Made by a program: the position numbers and the translations under genes. 64,000 nt of DNA from Ophioceras dolichostomum (taxonomy: Eukaryota; Ascomycota; Sordariomycetes; Magnaporthales; Ophioceraceae), in NCBI GenBank assembly GCA_003049485.1, contig PYST01000097.1:50788-114787 (forward strand), given 5' to 3'. Below, piece after piece: positions 1 through 11,432 of the stretch (positions are counted from its first letter, which is position 1; the number at the start of each line of letters is the position of its first letter). A model generated the notes under the pieces. It was not told the origin of the DNA and did not search any database. It saw only the letters and a program-made list of their open reading frames with translations.

Positions 1-654
1 TGGTGAAGGCATGGCGAAGGTATCGGCATGATTGGGAGGAGTTGTTGTCGAGGGCGAGTGCGTATGCGAGTGCGTGGTCGAGAACGGGGAGCGGTGGCCG
101 TTGGACGGGGACGCGTACGCATGGTGATCATGGGACGAGCGTACGAAGCGGCGAGCGTGTGCTTGCTGGTGGTCCTCGCCCGTGCTTGTCGCGATCGACG
201 TGCGTCGGGGCACGAGGTGCTTGAGAGAGACCGACGCCCGCCTAATCATACCTCGAAGCGGGTTCTTGCCCTTCCCTCCACTGCCACCGTTGTTGCCATG
301 GACACCATCCGCGCCCGGCTCGCCGCCGCCCACGCTCCCATGCGAGCTTCGTGTGTCCTCGAGCGCCAGCTCCGGTAGCCTCGAGATAAGGTCCTCTGGT
401 CCAAAGGCTGGCGACTTCGGCCGCATCCGCCATGCGTGCGAGACGCTCATGCTGCGAAACCGCTGGTCGCCGGGAACGGCTTGCCGCGAGTGGGGATCGA
501 CCGACTCAGGCTCGGGTGCGTGCTCTGGTTCCGGGTCGAGCTCGAGAGGGTGAAAGCTGTCGGGGTTCGTCGGGAGCGAAGGCATGCGGCTCGGCTCGTC
601 GTAAATGGCCTCCTGGGCAGGTGCCCAATCGGCGATGGGGAAAAAGCGAACCAT
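1..654 (-). CDS. Unknown protein, 5' part (runs off the left edge)
   Basis: An open frame reads from an ATG at 654 leftwards to the window edge without a stop, giving the first 218 residues of a longer protein. It starts MVRFFPIADWAPAQEA, continues with a proline/acid-rich stretch, then a short basic amphipathic segment (GMIRRASVSLKHLVPRR, about residues 136-152), and then becomes Ser/His/Thr/Pro rich and probably disordered. The 5' flank (655-900) is purine-rich on the plus strand, as expected for a pyrimidine-rich fungal promoter on the minus strand. No domain was recognised. The basic segment could be a nuclear or membrane-association signal, which is inference only. The 3' end lies outside the window. 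Confidence 0.6.
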   Translation of the reverse strand, partial: MVRFFPIADWAPAQEAIYDEPSRMPSLPTNPDSFHPLELDPEPEHAPEPESVDPHSRQAVPGDQRFRSMSVSHAWRMRPKSPAFGPEDLISRLPELALEDTRSSHGSVGGGEPGADGVHGNNGGSGGKGKNPLRGMIRRASVSLKHLVPRRTSIATSTGEDHQQAHARRFVRSSHDHHAYASPSNGHRSPFSTTHSHTHSPSTTTPPNHADTFAMPSP

Positions 655-3600
655 GTCGGTCGGTCGACGGTCTCGGCGGGAGTCTGCTTGTGTATTGCTC
701 GCCGTCGTCCGCAGGAGGCCGTTGTCTTGCTCTCGGGGAAATGATATAGCCGAAAGAAAGATATAAAGAAGGACAAAAAGGAAAGGAAAAAGAAAGGGCG
801 CGAGAGAGGGACAGCAAAGAGAGTCAGTCACGGCCGCCGGAGGTTCTGCTCAACGACGAGCCGTGTTGACTGCCAGTGCGGCACGCGGGAATGTTGTATT
901 TATTTTGGTGTGTCGTCGGCTTGGTTGTCCGCTGGTTTCCCTGAGAGCCTTATTATTTTTGGCCGGGGCTGACGCTGACAAGCCGGAAGGGGGGACAGAA
1001 TCCCAGTGAATGGACGCGGGGGGGTGCAACCAAAGGCCAGAAAAAAAACTTTATTTCGCTCGTGGCGTTGATTTCGGAGCCTTCGATTGGCGAATTGGGT
1101 CTCCACTCGCTGCGATTTGGTGCTGAGATCCAGGGGCTGGGCTGGACTGGACCGACACAAACACGCCCCCTATTTCCAGTGTTATCCTGCGATACGTCGG
1201 TAGGGGTTGTGCAACCACCACAGGACTCAGATTCGGCTGCGCGTGTGACCTTCGTTTGTGGGTGAGGCAGCTGAGAAGTCCGTTGGATACGAAGTCAGGC
1301 AAACGCGTGAGAGAGAGGAAGGACCTTTTTGTTTTGGAGTAATCTTGTGAAAGACGGGCGGCAGCGGTGTGCCCAAACAAAAAAAAAAAAAAGTTCGGTC
1401 CGGAAAAGCAAAGTGATCGGCGAAAGCAATGCGCCCGCCGGTCACAAGCCAAGCGGATTCCGGTCCAGTCCAGGTCGTACGTAAGGGTAAGTGAGGGGAA
1501 TTCTTAGAAAAACTACTATTTGGCGGACTGGTCCAGAATAGCAAGCGCATGCAACAAGCGCAGTGGTGGCAGAGGCGGACTCTGAAGGCGGTGTTTGGGC
1601 TGGCGGCGTGTGCGGCGTTGGCGTTGGTACCTGTTGTTGCTCCCGGCTATGCGATTGCTGTGGATTTGTATTCCATCCAGCCCGTCTACAGGAACAACCT
1701 CAAAGAGGAAGCTGAGAGGAGAAGAATCTGCACTCCGCGTTTCGTCCTCTCGTTGGACGACGGGAAATCGTGGCAGGACAAACCGTCGTAGTAAGATCGA
1801 AACGACTCGATGTTGTCAGCAGGAAGGGAAAGCCGAATGAGACGGGATCCAATTGAGACGAGACCAATGACAAGTGACCGTCCAGTATTCTTGGGAGCTT
1901 GGGAAACTCCAAGCATCTGAATTGGTTCGGTTCGCCACCACTACGACCAGGTTTCCGTCGTGTGCATGTGAAGAGTCATGTAGCAAGTCGCGCTATCAGC
2001 TTAAAAAGCAAGTCATCACCCGCATCTGCATGAGCGAGCGATGCCATGCAGGAGCTGGAAACCGACGGCGAATTGCGGTGTGCGAGAAGAAAAACTCTTT
2101 GCAGCTGGAGCAAAAAGAAAGGGGGAAAATTCCGATAACAAACAGCAAAGAGCGAAAAAGATTAGGACTGGCAGGAAAGTAACAGAACCAAGCAAATGAA
2201 TTAGAGAAGAATTGTAGAGAAAAAGACGGCAGCTCACCAGTCATCGGCATTGACGATGAAACGGGTCCGGCCAGGGCCGTCGTCGCTCGTCGCCAGCCAG
2301 GCCGGAAGGGACTCGAGGGGCTTTCAACGCGAGCGACCACCGACCGCCGCCCGGAAGAGGGCCTCCCTCGGGTCTCATCGCGAACAGGCCGCATCTCAAG
2401 AGTGCCACGGCCCAGTTGCTTTGGAAGCTCGTCAAATAAAGGGGCCAGTCTCAAGTCTCCAGGCATGTCCATGACATTGCAGTCCCTCCATCATTCTCAC
2501 AAATTATCGGCCTCCGGCCAGGACCCCACCCCCGATAAACCGTGGCCGCGCATGTGGGGGTCGGTGTCCGGTGGCCGGTCGGTCAGCATCTGGTCTTCGA
2601 CGGCCCCTTGTATCATCGCCGACAAATTCTCCTACTGCTCTCTTTCTCCCCACCTTGTGCTTCCTACGTTTCTCCATCGCAAGCCCATAGGAATAACTCG
2701 TAGCAAACAGGAAAGCTACCTACCTATCCACACGCGGAACGATCTTCAGCTCGCCGCCGCCGAACAACTGGCAACCCTGGCAAGCGGCGTGCGGCCCATG
2801 CTGCAGCCACAATTGACAGTCACACACAATCACACTCACCCCCGCGCCGTTTCCTCGACAACGCCAATTTCGTCACTACACCATCTTTCAGCACATCATC
2901 AAATCCATCCAGCAAACCCAACGTTCATCCTTGCTTGCTTTTCGAGAAAACAATCTCATATCATTCACATTGCACGCGGCATGAATCTGGGCGTCTGCTG
3001 GCAATCTCCCCTCTTGTTTCAAAGCATTGATGAAGGCCGATTCAATTGAAACAATTTGATAAGCCCACCCCTCGTTCTCCTCGTCGCGTCGCCCCGTTAT
3101 CGGTCCGTTCCCGGACAGCACTTCAGACTGGTACCGAGATGGATTGAAATCTCTCAACGGGACGCGCTTGTTTTTTCTTCCCAAGCGAACACTTCGCCAC
3201 ATTTCATCAAGGGGCTTGAGGAGAGCCGGGGCTTCTTTTTTACTCGGGAATTCAGCATGCTGTGATGATGTGCGCGATGGGACGACCAAACCAACGCGCT
3301 TCGGATGATCCCCGCCGCCGACATTTTTGCCGTACGTATTTGAACCTCTTGGCGTATAATATGCGATAGACGCCTCTAAGCCTCTCTGAAGATGAGCACA
3401 CCGCCCACTGCTCATATTTCATATTTATGACATCACAGCAGCCATGCCCCTGCCCAACTACAGGGCCTCAGAACTCTCCGTCCCCGAGCCGGGCCGCCGG
3501 CCCCAAGCCGAGGCCGGGCGAGAGTGAGACGGGCTTTAGGCCTGAGGCCCGGTCTCGTGACACCAGCAACAGCATCAGCATCAGCCACTTTCCCGAAACT

Positions 3601-3683
3601 CTCTTGTGCAAAGGGCCAAGCGGAACCGAGTCTGAGAGATCTAAGGTCTGACCCGACCGTAGTATCGCCTCCAGAGTCTATAC
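655..3683. other. Gene-poor stretch, weak ORFs only
   Basis: No gene is firmly supported. Weak candidates are a plus ORF at 1549-1791 (80 codons, true ATG, hydrophobic segment near the N-terminus, could be a small secreted protein), a minus segment at 2240-2330 that reads like an exon ending at a GTGAGC donor but has an upstream in-frame stop, and a minus ORF at 2888-3415. A poly-A run lies near 1380. CA-rich DNA at 2640-2960 looks like promoter or leader sequence. Confidence 0.4.
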
Positions 3684-4237
3684 ATGGACAGGTTCGTATT
3701 AACCCACGTCTTCACCGCGGCCCATCAGTATCACGGCTACCACCTTGCATTCCGTGAGATGTCCCAAGGGCGAGCTATTATCCGAAGGCCATCAACCCTA
3801 CTACGACGACCCCAAAAATCATCACCCGAATATCTGAACGAGTAGTATGGCCCGCTAGCCTAGTCCGGATGATTATTATCCGAAGCACCTACGAGTTAAA
3901 GAAATCGCTTGATTATTCTTTCTCTTCCCTCGAAACTCTACCTATTGCAGGATCAATCTTGGGGAGCAGAACACTCTGGAAATCTTACCAGATCGGGATG
4001 CCGAGCGACTGCCCTTACCAGCGGAGTATAGTAAGTCGTGTCCCTAGACCTCAATAGTTCGCGCGGCCAGAACGTGATGATAACAGCTACTACTCAGGCG
4101 GCAAGCAAGAGAGGCCTGCTATCTATGTCGTAGTAATTACGCCCTTGGTGGCTACCGGCCTGCTCGGACTCACCAATCTCGAGGTCCAGGGCATAGTGCC
4201 GGTAGCCAGCATGAAGACTAAGTGGCCGCGGCCGTGA
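3684..4237 (+). CDS. Small three-exon gene of unknown function
   Basis: Model: join(3684..3841, 3951..4030, 4098..4237), 125 residues. Each exon reads like protein and both junctions keep frame: donor GTAGTA to acceptor TTGCAG (109-nt intron) and donor GTAAGT to acceptor ACTCAG (67 nt). The protein starts MDRFVLTHVFTAAHQYHGY, is basic in the middle, and ends with a hydrophobic stretch (AIYVVVITPLVATGLLGL, about residues 86-103) that could be one membrane segment. No family was recognised. The first intron carries the stop that would otherwise end exon 1, so the splicing matters. The gene could be a remnant of something larger, but the clean phase matches make chance less likely. Confidence 0.5.
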
Positions 4238-4658
4238 CCGTGATCGTGGTGGCTGAGGGCATGGGGCTCAGTCCACGATCACTGAGACTCGCTTGCTCGC
4301 TCAGCTGGCCCCGGCCGTCTGGCCGCGCCCCTGCCCGGTTGGTCACGGGTCACATGGTCTCCTCTGGGTGGCCTGGCCTCCAACACTCGCCTTTTGTCCA
4401 TTAAGGTTCATATAAATACTACACGAATACGCCGCCTCGTATGCTCCGCGGCTGCGGAATGGTCACCAATTTTTTTTCACCTCAAGTACTGCTATGAACA
4501 ACAACCATCGGATCACGGCCCGAGCCTAAGCCTTGAAGTATGGTAGAAAGAATCGCGATATCATTCTCACCGGACCGCTACCTAAATACAGATGCAAGTA
4601 GGGGCTAACTGCAGCTAACTGCTTAGGGAAAGCACAATTATCTTGAGTCGGCTCCTCT
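4238..4658. other. Intergenic spacer
   Basis: Spacer between two convergent small genes. It holds their 3' flanks and no other structure I can support. Confidence 0.5.
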
Positions 4659-5515
4659 TCAGAATAGTATCGTGCCTTTGCTGTTCACTTCGTTCACATG
4701 CCCTGTGGCCCTTAACTCGGAATACAACGCAAGTCTGTCTCGCATCATCATGAATTAGCGGCGGCTCATAGGTAGTACTACTAGATCGTAGGGAAATGAG
4801 AGAGGTATTGGTTAGACGGGGACGAAAGTATGAAGAAAAAAACCACTCACATAACGGCACTATATGGATCGCGATCTTTTGAACGAGCCGAGTCGGCGAT
4901 CTGGCCCACCTTGACGCTCTCGAGCTGGAGTAGCATGTGCTCAAGCGTCGTTTTCGCTTCTGGTCCCCCGAACTTGGGGATCAGGTGCGCCCTCTTGAAA
5001 TCCTTCGGCGGCTTCTGGATGCGCGTCACCTCCATTGAAAGTACCACCTCGCCGTTGGTTGCAGGCCTAGTATTGTCTTGTGCCTGTCCTCCGAGCTCTT
5101 GTGCATGGTGGGCTTGGAGTGTGACGCACTTGTACTTGGCCCCTGATTTGTGGACGCTGACTATCCTCAACAGCGGCGACGAAGAAGTAGTTGTGCTAGT
5201 GGTAGTAGTACTTCCTACGCTCGTGGTGGGAAGAAGTATGTCGACGGTTTTGAGACGGTATTTGCGGAGCGAGTGCCTGTCGATCGCGCTCTTGGTCGAG
5301 CCCGCCGTGGAGAAGTCGAGCTGCAGCAACGGCTCCTCTGCTTCTGGGACTGGCGATGGTGGATCGCGAGCTTTGCGATTCGAGCTTTCTGCGACTAGAG
5401 CATCCGTTGCACAAGTGCTGTCTCCGGCCTGTTCGCCGTATCCGTCGTCGTATTCCGGCGCTACCGCGCCGTCCACGGGATGGGCAGCGTGCCCGCCTTT
5501 TGCCCACTTGAACAT
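4659..5515 (-). CDS. Conserved-looking hypothetical protein, two exons
   Basis: Model: complement(join(4659..4734, 4851..5515)), 246 residues. The intron (4735-4850, 116 nt) has a GTGAGT donor and a GACAG acceptor; splicing replaces an immediate stop with an in-frame tail ending in SKGTILF. The protein starts MFKWAKGGHAAHPVDGA, has a low-complexity acidic/Ser/Thr region up to about residue 135, then an ordered C-terminal half with a KRAHLIPKFGGPEAK segment. No domain was recognised. The same frame is open up to an ATG at 5626; I chose 5515 because the sequence between looks like leader. No membrane segment or signal peptide is visible. Confidence 0.65.
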
Positions 5516-6407
5516 GACTGCGAGGTGGACTGCTGATCCAGGAGACGAATGTGGAAAAGTACCCCAGGACCAATATCCCAGGAGCTCTGCTCTTTTCTTT
5601 GACTGGGTTGCGTAACGTAAGAGCATAGCCCGGACACGGAGACTGGGTGTTCAACCGGTGAGTTGTCCTGGAGATGCTGGAAGCCCCTGAGGAAATTGGA
5701 TAGAAACCCACAACGTGGGAAGGACGGTGCCGTCCTCCTTTTGGGGGCAGCGGGCGCGTTGGAGCCTAGCAGGAACCGAGCTAGGCCGTGACCACCGTGG
5801 ATCGTGGTCGGAGAATTGGCCGTTAGTCGATCCTTCGCGGAAGAGCGGACGGACCGCCCACGGCCCACATCCGGGAAGAAGTTACCGGAATCGGGTCGCT
5901 GCCAGGGCACATGTCACGGGCATGTGTGTCCAAATCATAGCACAGCTTCTGAGAACACTGCCAGTTTGATGTTTTCAGATCGCGAATGGACGTGTGCATC
6001 CTTCTTCCCGCATTGTGTACTCATATTATTGGCGGCAGACTATGATACCACTGTGCCGCATCAACACCGGCCGGTTTAGGTGGCCGGAGTGCGAGACGTT
6101 GGCCGAGATCAGCCCTCTTTTTCGGAGCAAAAGTTTGGAAGCCACCAGACTCTGCCAAGGCGCCAAGGGGCTCGCCAACGGGCTGCATTGCTGAAGATGG
6201 CCAGGCCTACTCGTTTGCGCATCTAATAGATTCATCCTGCTCGTATTACCCGCGAACGAAACTGTTCAAAACACCTGAGTGTGTGAAGAACGCCATTATA
6301 ACATTAGGTAGCCAAGATTGTCAAGGAGAAGGCGTTGGGTTCAGTGTCAGCCGGATGGGCGGAACTATGTCCGTAGTATCCGTTTGTTACTGAAGCGAAA
6401 TCTGAGA
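5516..6407. other. Spacer with coding-like fragments
   Basis: No complete gene resolved. A plus frame at 6040-6194 (starting MIPLCRINTGRFRWPE) reads like protein and may be an upstream exon of the tentative gene that follows, but I could not find splice sites that link them. Confidence 0.35.
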
Positions 6408-7328
6408 ATGGGAGTCATTGACCCGGATGAGAGTGAGCCCCGCAGAGAAAATATAGTTGTCGCCGTCCCACTCGGGAGAAAACGCGACGAAGAGGAGCTA
6501 TCCACTTCGTAAGTGGCCTACCCCCCGTGGCGACCACTCCCTCCATACAGCATACCAGCCTGGACGAGTCTTCCCGACCTACCTGACATGGCAAAATGGA
6601 GCTCGCCGGTGGGATGTGTCCCGGGCCTCCGAAACACCGAAACGTGGGATGCCGAGTGAGTGGGCGTCCTCCTATCCCTCCGAGTGCGCCTCGCCTCGAC
6701 GGCATGCTCAGTAAAAAGTCGAACTGCTTGCTTTTCTTTTTGCCCTGCCAAGCTTCGCCAGAGCCTCCCCTTAAAAATAGGGACTACAACGACTGAAGGA
6801 CGGGACTCTATTCGGTCAGTCGTTGTAGTCGAAGAACAGACAAGCGTAAATCCTTAATTGCTTTCAAACCTGCAGCATCTAATTTATTTCTTGAAAGCCA
6901 AGACAATAAGGAGGAGCCTCCTTTCTCCCACTCTCAGCAGACATCAAACTCCTCCATTAGTCCATGTGGACGCCGACTCGCACCTCCTGTTGTCCAAGTC
7001 GGACGTCCGCGAACAGGCGAAGGGAGGGAAAGAAAATGTGTCACACTTGTTGGATCGCATTGTGTGGGCATACGTACGCCTGTGTTTCCATTTCGTATCC
7101 ACCTCCCCGAGTTTGTGCCCGTTTTGGCTCAGGGTGGACGTCTTTTGACACTGAAAGGAGTCCGCTCCTGTGTTTTACGTTGCTGCGTGGGATGAGGAAG
7201 GTTCGCAACTTCGCATTCTGTTGGCAAGACTCCTATTACGCAGACGGCGAGGGCGAATTCCGCGCGGTGAGAAAGCTGTCTGGCGGGTGTTTTTGGGGGG
7301 CTGCTTGTGGCTGAAGTTGACTGGATGA
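6408..7328 (+). CDS. Tentative four-exon gene, unknown function
   Basis: Best model: join(6408..6508, 6551..6655, 6941..7073, 7158..7328), 169 residues. Donors are GTAAGT, GTGAGT and GTACGC; acceptors are ATACAG, AGCAG and GAAAG. All junctions keep frame and the exons read like protein (for example IPAWTSLPDLPDMAKWSS and ESAPVFYVAAWDEEGSQ). The first intron is only 42 nt, short even for a fungus. An alternative third exon at 6712..6796 also keeps frame and ends at a TGA beside a perfect hairpin. The frame is open upstream to 6312, so the true start may lie in an earlier exon. No domain was recognised. Treat the boundaries as provisional. Confidence 0.35.
6782..6830. repeat. Perfect 15-bp inverted repeat, 19-nt loop
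   Basis: The 15 bases at 6782-6796 (GACTACAACGACTGA) are exactly complementary to 6816-6830. In the preferred model this hairpin lies in the 285-nt second intron; in the alternative model its left arm ends exactly at a stop codon, and it would then sit at the mRNA 3' end. Confidence 0.85.
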
Positions 7329-8355
7329 TGTTGGTGAGACTCGATCGCTCTCAAAACCGGCAGCTTCTGCCGGATTTTCGCGGAAAAGAAAGAAAAAATC
7401 TCCGATGCTGCCTGCTATGAACAGGGAGGCACCCTCGCCAGCACATCAGGCGATCTCCTGTCGATCCGAAACGATTCACGTCCAGGGCGATGCTCTCTCT
7501 TGCCGAAATTGGGATTACAGTGCGTTGACAGATGAGTTGACAGCGCCTGGTCGCTGCTGGGAGAGAAAGAGATCGGCTCACGGCGTCCGCCCACATCGGG
7601 AGTTCGGGACCCACCACCATTTATCCCTGTCAGAAACACCCATCGATCTCAGAAGTGGATCGACTGAGGCTCTTCAGTCTTCAGCGAGGTCGCCGACCCG
7701 CAACGGAGACGTCTTGGCAGCAATGGCTTCATTCGTGCCTCGTGGATATGGGGCTCAGAGAGAAAGGGAGTCTTGGCTCTGCATGTCGTAGCGGAAGATA
7801 ACTTGCGAATACGGCTTGGGCTGTGGGCGTGGCGGACACTTTTGAGACAGAAGAGAGCGGGAGAAGTCGTCATAATTTGTTTCTTGAGGTCTTGGGTGGA
7901 GGATTGGCGACTTGGGAGGACCCCTGATTTGATGGGGGCGACCTCGTGGTCGGTGATGATGATTCGGGAGATTTGTGGGCATGGTTGGCTTGAGGGGATC
8001 ATTTTGGAAGCATCAAAGCATGAGTGATGCCGCCAAGAGAGTTTGGTGAGAGACAATAGGTATTGATGGACAATATGTATACTCCGCCCGCCGCCCCCGT
8101 AAGGTCTCACCGTTCTCGATCTTACGACTGATCCCTTTGACTGTCTTTTTTGTTTGCCCGTCAGTTCGGTTCCAGTTCAGCTCGATACGCCTCCGAGTGA
8201 GCGACTGCCGTGGACCAGCATTAATCTTTCTCTTCGTCTTCTTCTTCCTTTCATTACCGCCTCCCATTTAGTAGTACGATTCTTTTTATTTTCTCCCTTT
8301 GTCCGTCGGCCGGTCGATACGGAAAACAACAACACGCCTATAAACAAACAAGAAA
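7329..8355. other. Spacer and promoter of the next gene
   Basis: Several overlapping ORFs on both strands (for example minus 7649-8110) but none with convincing protein character or splice structure. The last 120 bases are CT-rich, then A-rich (ACAAACAAGAAA) just before the ATG at 8356, typical of a fungal leader. Confidence 0.4.
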
Positions 8356-9399
8356 ATGAAGTTCAGCCACACCGCCCTCTTCGCGGCCGTCGCTACTGCC
8401 CTGCCCCAGCAGCAGCACTGGACTCGAAGCAACAACAATGCGCCACCACAGCAGAGGCGGGTCGAGAAGCGGGATGAACTGGAGCATCAACATCAACACC
8501 AGATATCACAGTTCCGCATCCGAACCGATCGGCCGATTCAGAGGCGCCAGAACCAGCTCATCCCCGTGGTGGTGGGCGGCACGCAGGACACATTCGTTCC
8601 CAACATGGTCATCGCCGCCGTTGGCGACGTGATTCAGTTCCAGTTCTCGAACGGCAACCACACCGTGACCCAGTCGGCCGAGAACTCGGCCTGCCAGCCG
8701 CTGCAGGCCACGGTCGCCACCGCCGTGCACTCGGGCCACATCCCTTTCCAGAACGGCCAGACCGTGGTCGGGACGTTCAACATGCCCGTCACCAGCACGG
8801 ACCCCATGTTCCTCTACTGCGCGACAGGGCCTCACTGCATCGAGGGGCAGGTCATGGTTGTCAACCCGTAAGCACATCTATATCTATTCCTTCCACCTTA
8901 AGTACCACTCATCGCCAGGACCACCTACCCTATAGTACCCAGGCCCACCCACGTTATCCCCAACCAATCCATCATCCCAGTGTGCCACATTTATAGCCTC
9001 TAAACCACTGACCCCAAAGAAACCAACAGCGTAAGCGCCCAGCAGGTAGTGCAGTACGCCAAGATCTCGGGCCTGGCCGCCGCGAACGTGGACGGCATGA
9101 ACGTGGTGGGCGGCACGGTGGGCAGCATCCCGCTGGCAGCCGCGGCATTCGTGCCCGCGGCGGCGGAGCAGGGCGGGGGACCAGGCGGAGCACCAGGAGG
9201 TGGGGCGCCGGCCACCGAGCAGCCCGCGACCAGCAGTACAACGTCCGTGCCGGCGGCCACGTCGGCAGTGGCGGGAACCACGACCGCACAGCAGGGGGGC
9301 GCTACGTCGGCGGCTGCCGGGGCGACTACCGCCGAGGGGGCCGCTGCCAGCACCACCATCGAGGGCAAGACGGCCGTGACGCTGCCTCTGCTCGGTTGA
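8356..9399 (+). CDS. Secreted serine-rich protein with a cupredoxin-like domain
   Basis: Model: join(8356..8867, 9030..9399), 293 residues; the 162-nt intron runs from GTAAGC to AACAG. The start MKFSHTALFAAVATALP is a short signal peptide. It is followed by a Gln/His-rich pro-region with dibasic sites (KR at 38-39, RR at 63-64) suitable for Kex2 cleavage. The domain from about 66 to 175 is the plastocyanin-like fold of fungal extracellular serine-rich proteins: NHTVTQSAENSACQPL supplies one His, and FLYCATGPHCIEGQVM supplies a second His, Cys residues and a Met in the usual blue-copper order. The tail is Ala/Gly/Ser/Thr rich and ends without a clear GPI hydrophobic tail. The long basic pro-region before the domain is less usual. 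Copper binding is inferred from the family pattern. Confidence 0.85.
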
Positions 9400-10377
9400 T
9401 GTGGATGGGGAGTAGGAGGGTGGTGGTCAACGTGAAGATATAAAGTATTTATGATCAGATGCTGCCTGCTGGCCGGCTGGATGCTGATGTGCAGGTGGCT
9501 AGCGAGGGGGCGGAGGGGAGGAGAAGATGACTAGATATCATACCCGGAATGGGTAGTAACGGTAGTAACCTCCCGCCGCTATTGGGCAGATTCTGACATT
9601 TCACTTGCATCTACACTAACGGCGTCACTCACTCGTGTCAGGAGGTAAGCCAAGGGCAGGCAGCGCGGACTAAGAAGTGCGGCTCTTTTCTGCTTGCGGG
9701 TGTGATACGGCTGCATATCTGGCCTGTCGTTGGCAGATGTGATATGTTGAAGGTGAAACGTCATGGTCGTGGCCGGCTATGGCTCATCTTGGGGGCGGAC
9801 GGCTCTCAGACTTCTGGTGGCCAATCAGCTTACACGCTTGCCTTCTGTCTTCGCCCCCCCAACGTTCAGAATGGAAGAAGTTGGAAATTTGGCCAGAATT
9901 CCAGGTCTTTGCCCGTCCAAATGGTCTGGTCTCTCAAATTGGACTGTGTGGCCTCGCGTACCCAGACTGAGACCCATAATTGCTTCTCATCGAAACTTTG
10001 GTGGTACTGGGTTGAGGTTTGACCCCCTGAGCACTCCATCTCAGCTAGGTGGGTGAGTCGTCTCCGCTAGGGGTGACGCTGCCGCCGCCTGTGATGGTCG
10101 GCCTGCTTGAGGGTCGGAAGTTTCAAAGCCATCCGGCGGCGGTGTGGCCGAGGAGACGGACGGAGGGGTCATGGGCACAGGGCAGGGAGCAATGAGTGCT
10201 CTCCGCTGAAGGGTTGAAATACACCGCCGAGCCCCTCCGAAGGATCGGGATATTGCAACTAAACGGTCACAGGATCTCCCTTCTCTCACCAAAGCATCAC
10301 ATTTCCCCGTCTTCTTTCAGGTCTCACGTGGTCTTAATCTCATTCGACTACCGTCGCTGCCAGCAGTGACCAGCACT
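9400..10377. other. Spacer
   Basis: Holds the 3' flank of the cupredoxin-like gene and the promoter of the next gene. A 97-codon plus ORF with a true ATG (9763-10056) is present but has no supporting features. Confidence 0.4.
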
Positions 10378-11042
10378 ATGTCGCGCCCTCGTAAGCCGAA
10401 ACGCAAGCTCCCCAAGAGCTGGCAGAACGGCAGGCCTGCGAAGCGCCTCAAAGGCGATGGACACCCCAACCTCGGTGGACACTGCCGAGTCGAGCTTGCG
10501 CTCGAAGTGGAGCCCGGCGTCGAGATGGCGTTGAAGGGCTGCGGTCTCCGTGTCGACGAGATTGATCGACTCGTGCAAAGGTTCGAGGCAATGGCAAGGG
10601 ATCAGGTGACTCACCCAAACTCTCCTTCCGCCTCTTCCTCTTATCTATTTATCTGTCTTGGTCATAGTATTCGCTGACGATGATGAGCTATGAGAAGAAA
10701 TCTCATCCGGTGGGCGCGGCCGACGCCGCAACAGTCGGCCGTAACAGCGGTGGCGACATTATTCCGCCTGCTGGAAATGACAAGAAGCAGGTCTCAAGTC
10801 TCAGGAGTGGCAAACTTGGTGGCAAGGTACGGTCAGATATCTCATCGAAGATTGAGGTGGCGTCTGGATTAAGCACTGAGCTGTCCTTGAAACCTCCTTC
10901 TAGCCAGTCCGGTTCTGAGAGGGCCTGCTGGCTGCCCACTGCTCGCCACGCCCGGCACGACAAGGCTGTGGTAGAATCTGGAATGGACAAATCGGCGGCC
11001 ACGAGGATCCCGGGTCCGGCGCTGAGAAAGGACGTTAAGTGA
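10378..11042 (+). CDS. Small basic protein with a putative nuclear localisation signal
   Basis: Model: join(10378..10605, 10668..11042), 200 residues. The 62-nt intron (GTGACT..CATAG) has a pyrimidine-rich 3' half and removes a region that otherwise brings a stop. The N-terminus MSRPRKPKRKLPKSWQNG followed by GRPAKRLKGDG forms two basic clusters that look like a bipartite nuclear signal. A mostly hydrophilic region with a short helical stretch (EIDRLVQRFEAMARDQ) straddles the splice site. No domain was recognised. It lies 390 nt upstream of gene A on the same strand. The intervening DNA (11043-11432) looks like terminator plus promoter. Confidence 0.5.
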
Positions 11043-11432
11043 TGAGCATTCTGGCCGGCTCTTGTGAACAACAGCAAGGCGAGGTGGCGGGAGGGAAGTG
11101 AGGGGTTAATGCTGTAGCGGACTCGGACGGTCAACCGGAGTCAAGATTGGTCTCTTTTTAAGTTTTCAGACGGGAAGCCTTTATGTGATTTTGCTTTGTA
11201 TAAAGTCTATGGGATGTGGAAAGTTTGGTAAAACTTAAGCGTCAGAGTTTCTTGGGCGTCATTCATAACCAAACCGTACTGGCTCAGGGAGAAGATCTTG
11301 AATTGAGATACAAATAGGCCGGTGACTTTCGCAAAGAAAAGTCCTGTTTGCTGCCTTTCACCTGATTCACATCTCTTCTTTCCGGATACTCCGCTACTCC
11401 CGCCTCACTGTTTGCCAACTAACAACAATACA

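Noticed and set aside
2241..2472. Minus-strand exon-like segment ending RFIVNADDW before a GTGAGC donor
   Set aside because: The frame has a stop just upstream and no partner exon; too short to call a gene, though it could be a relic.
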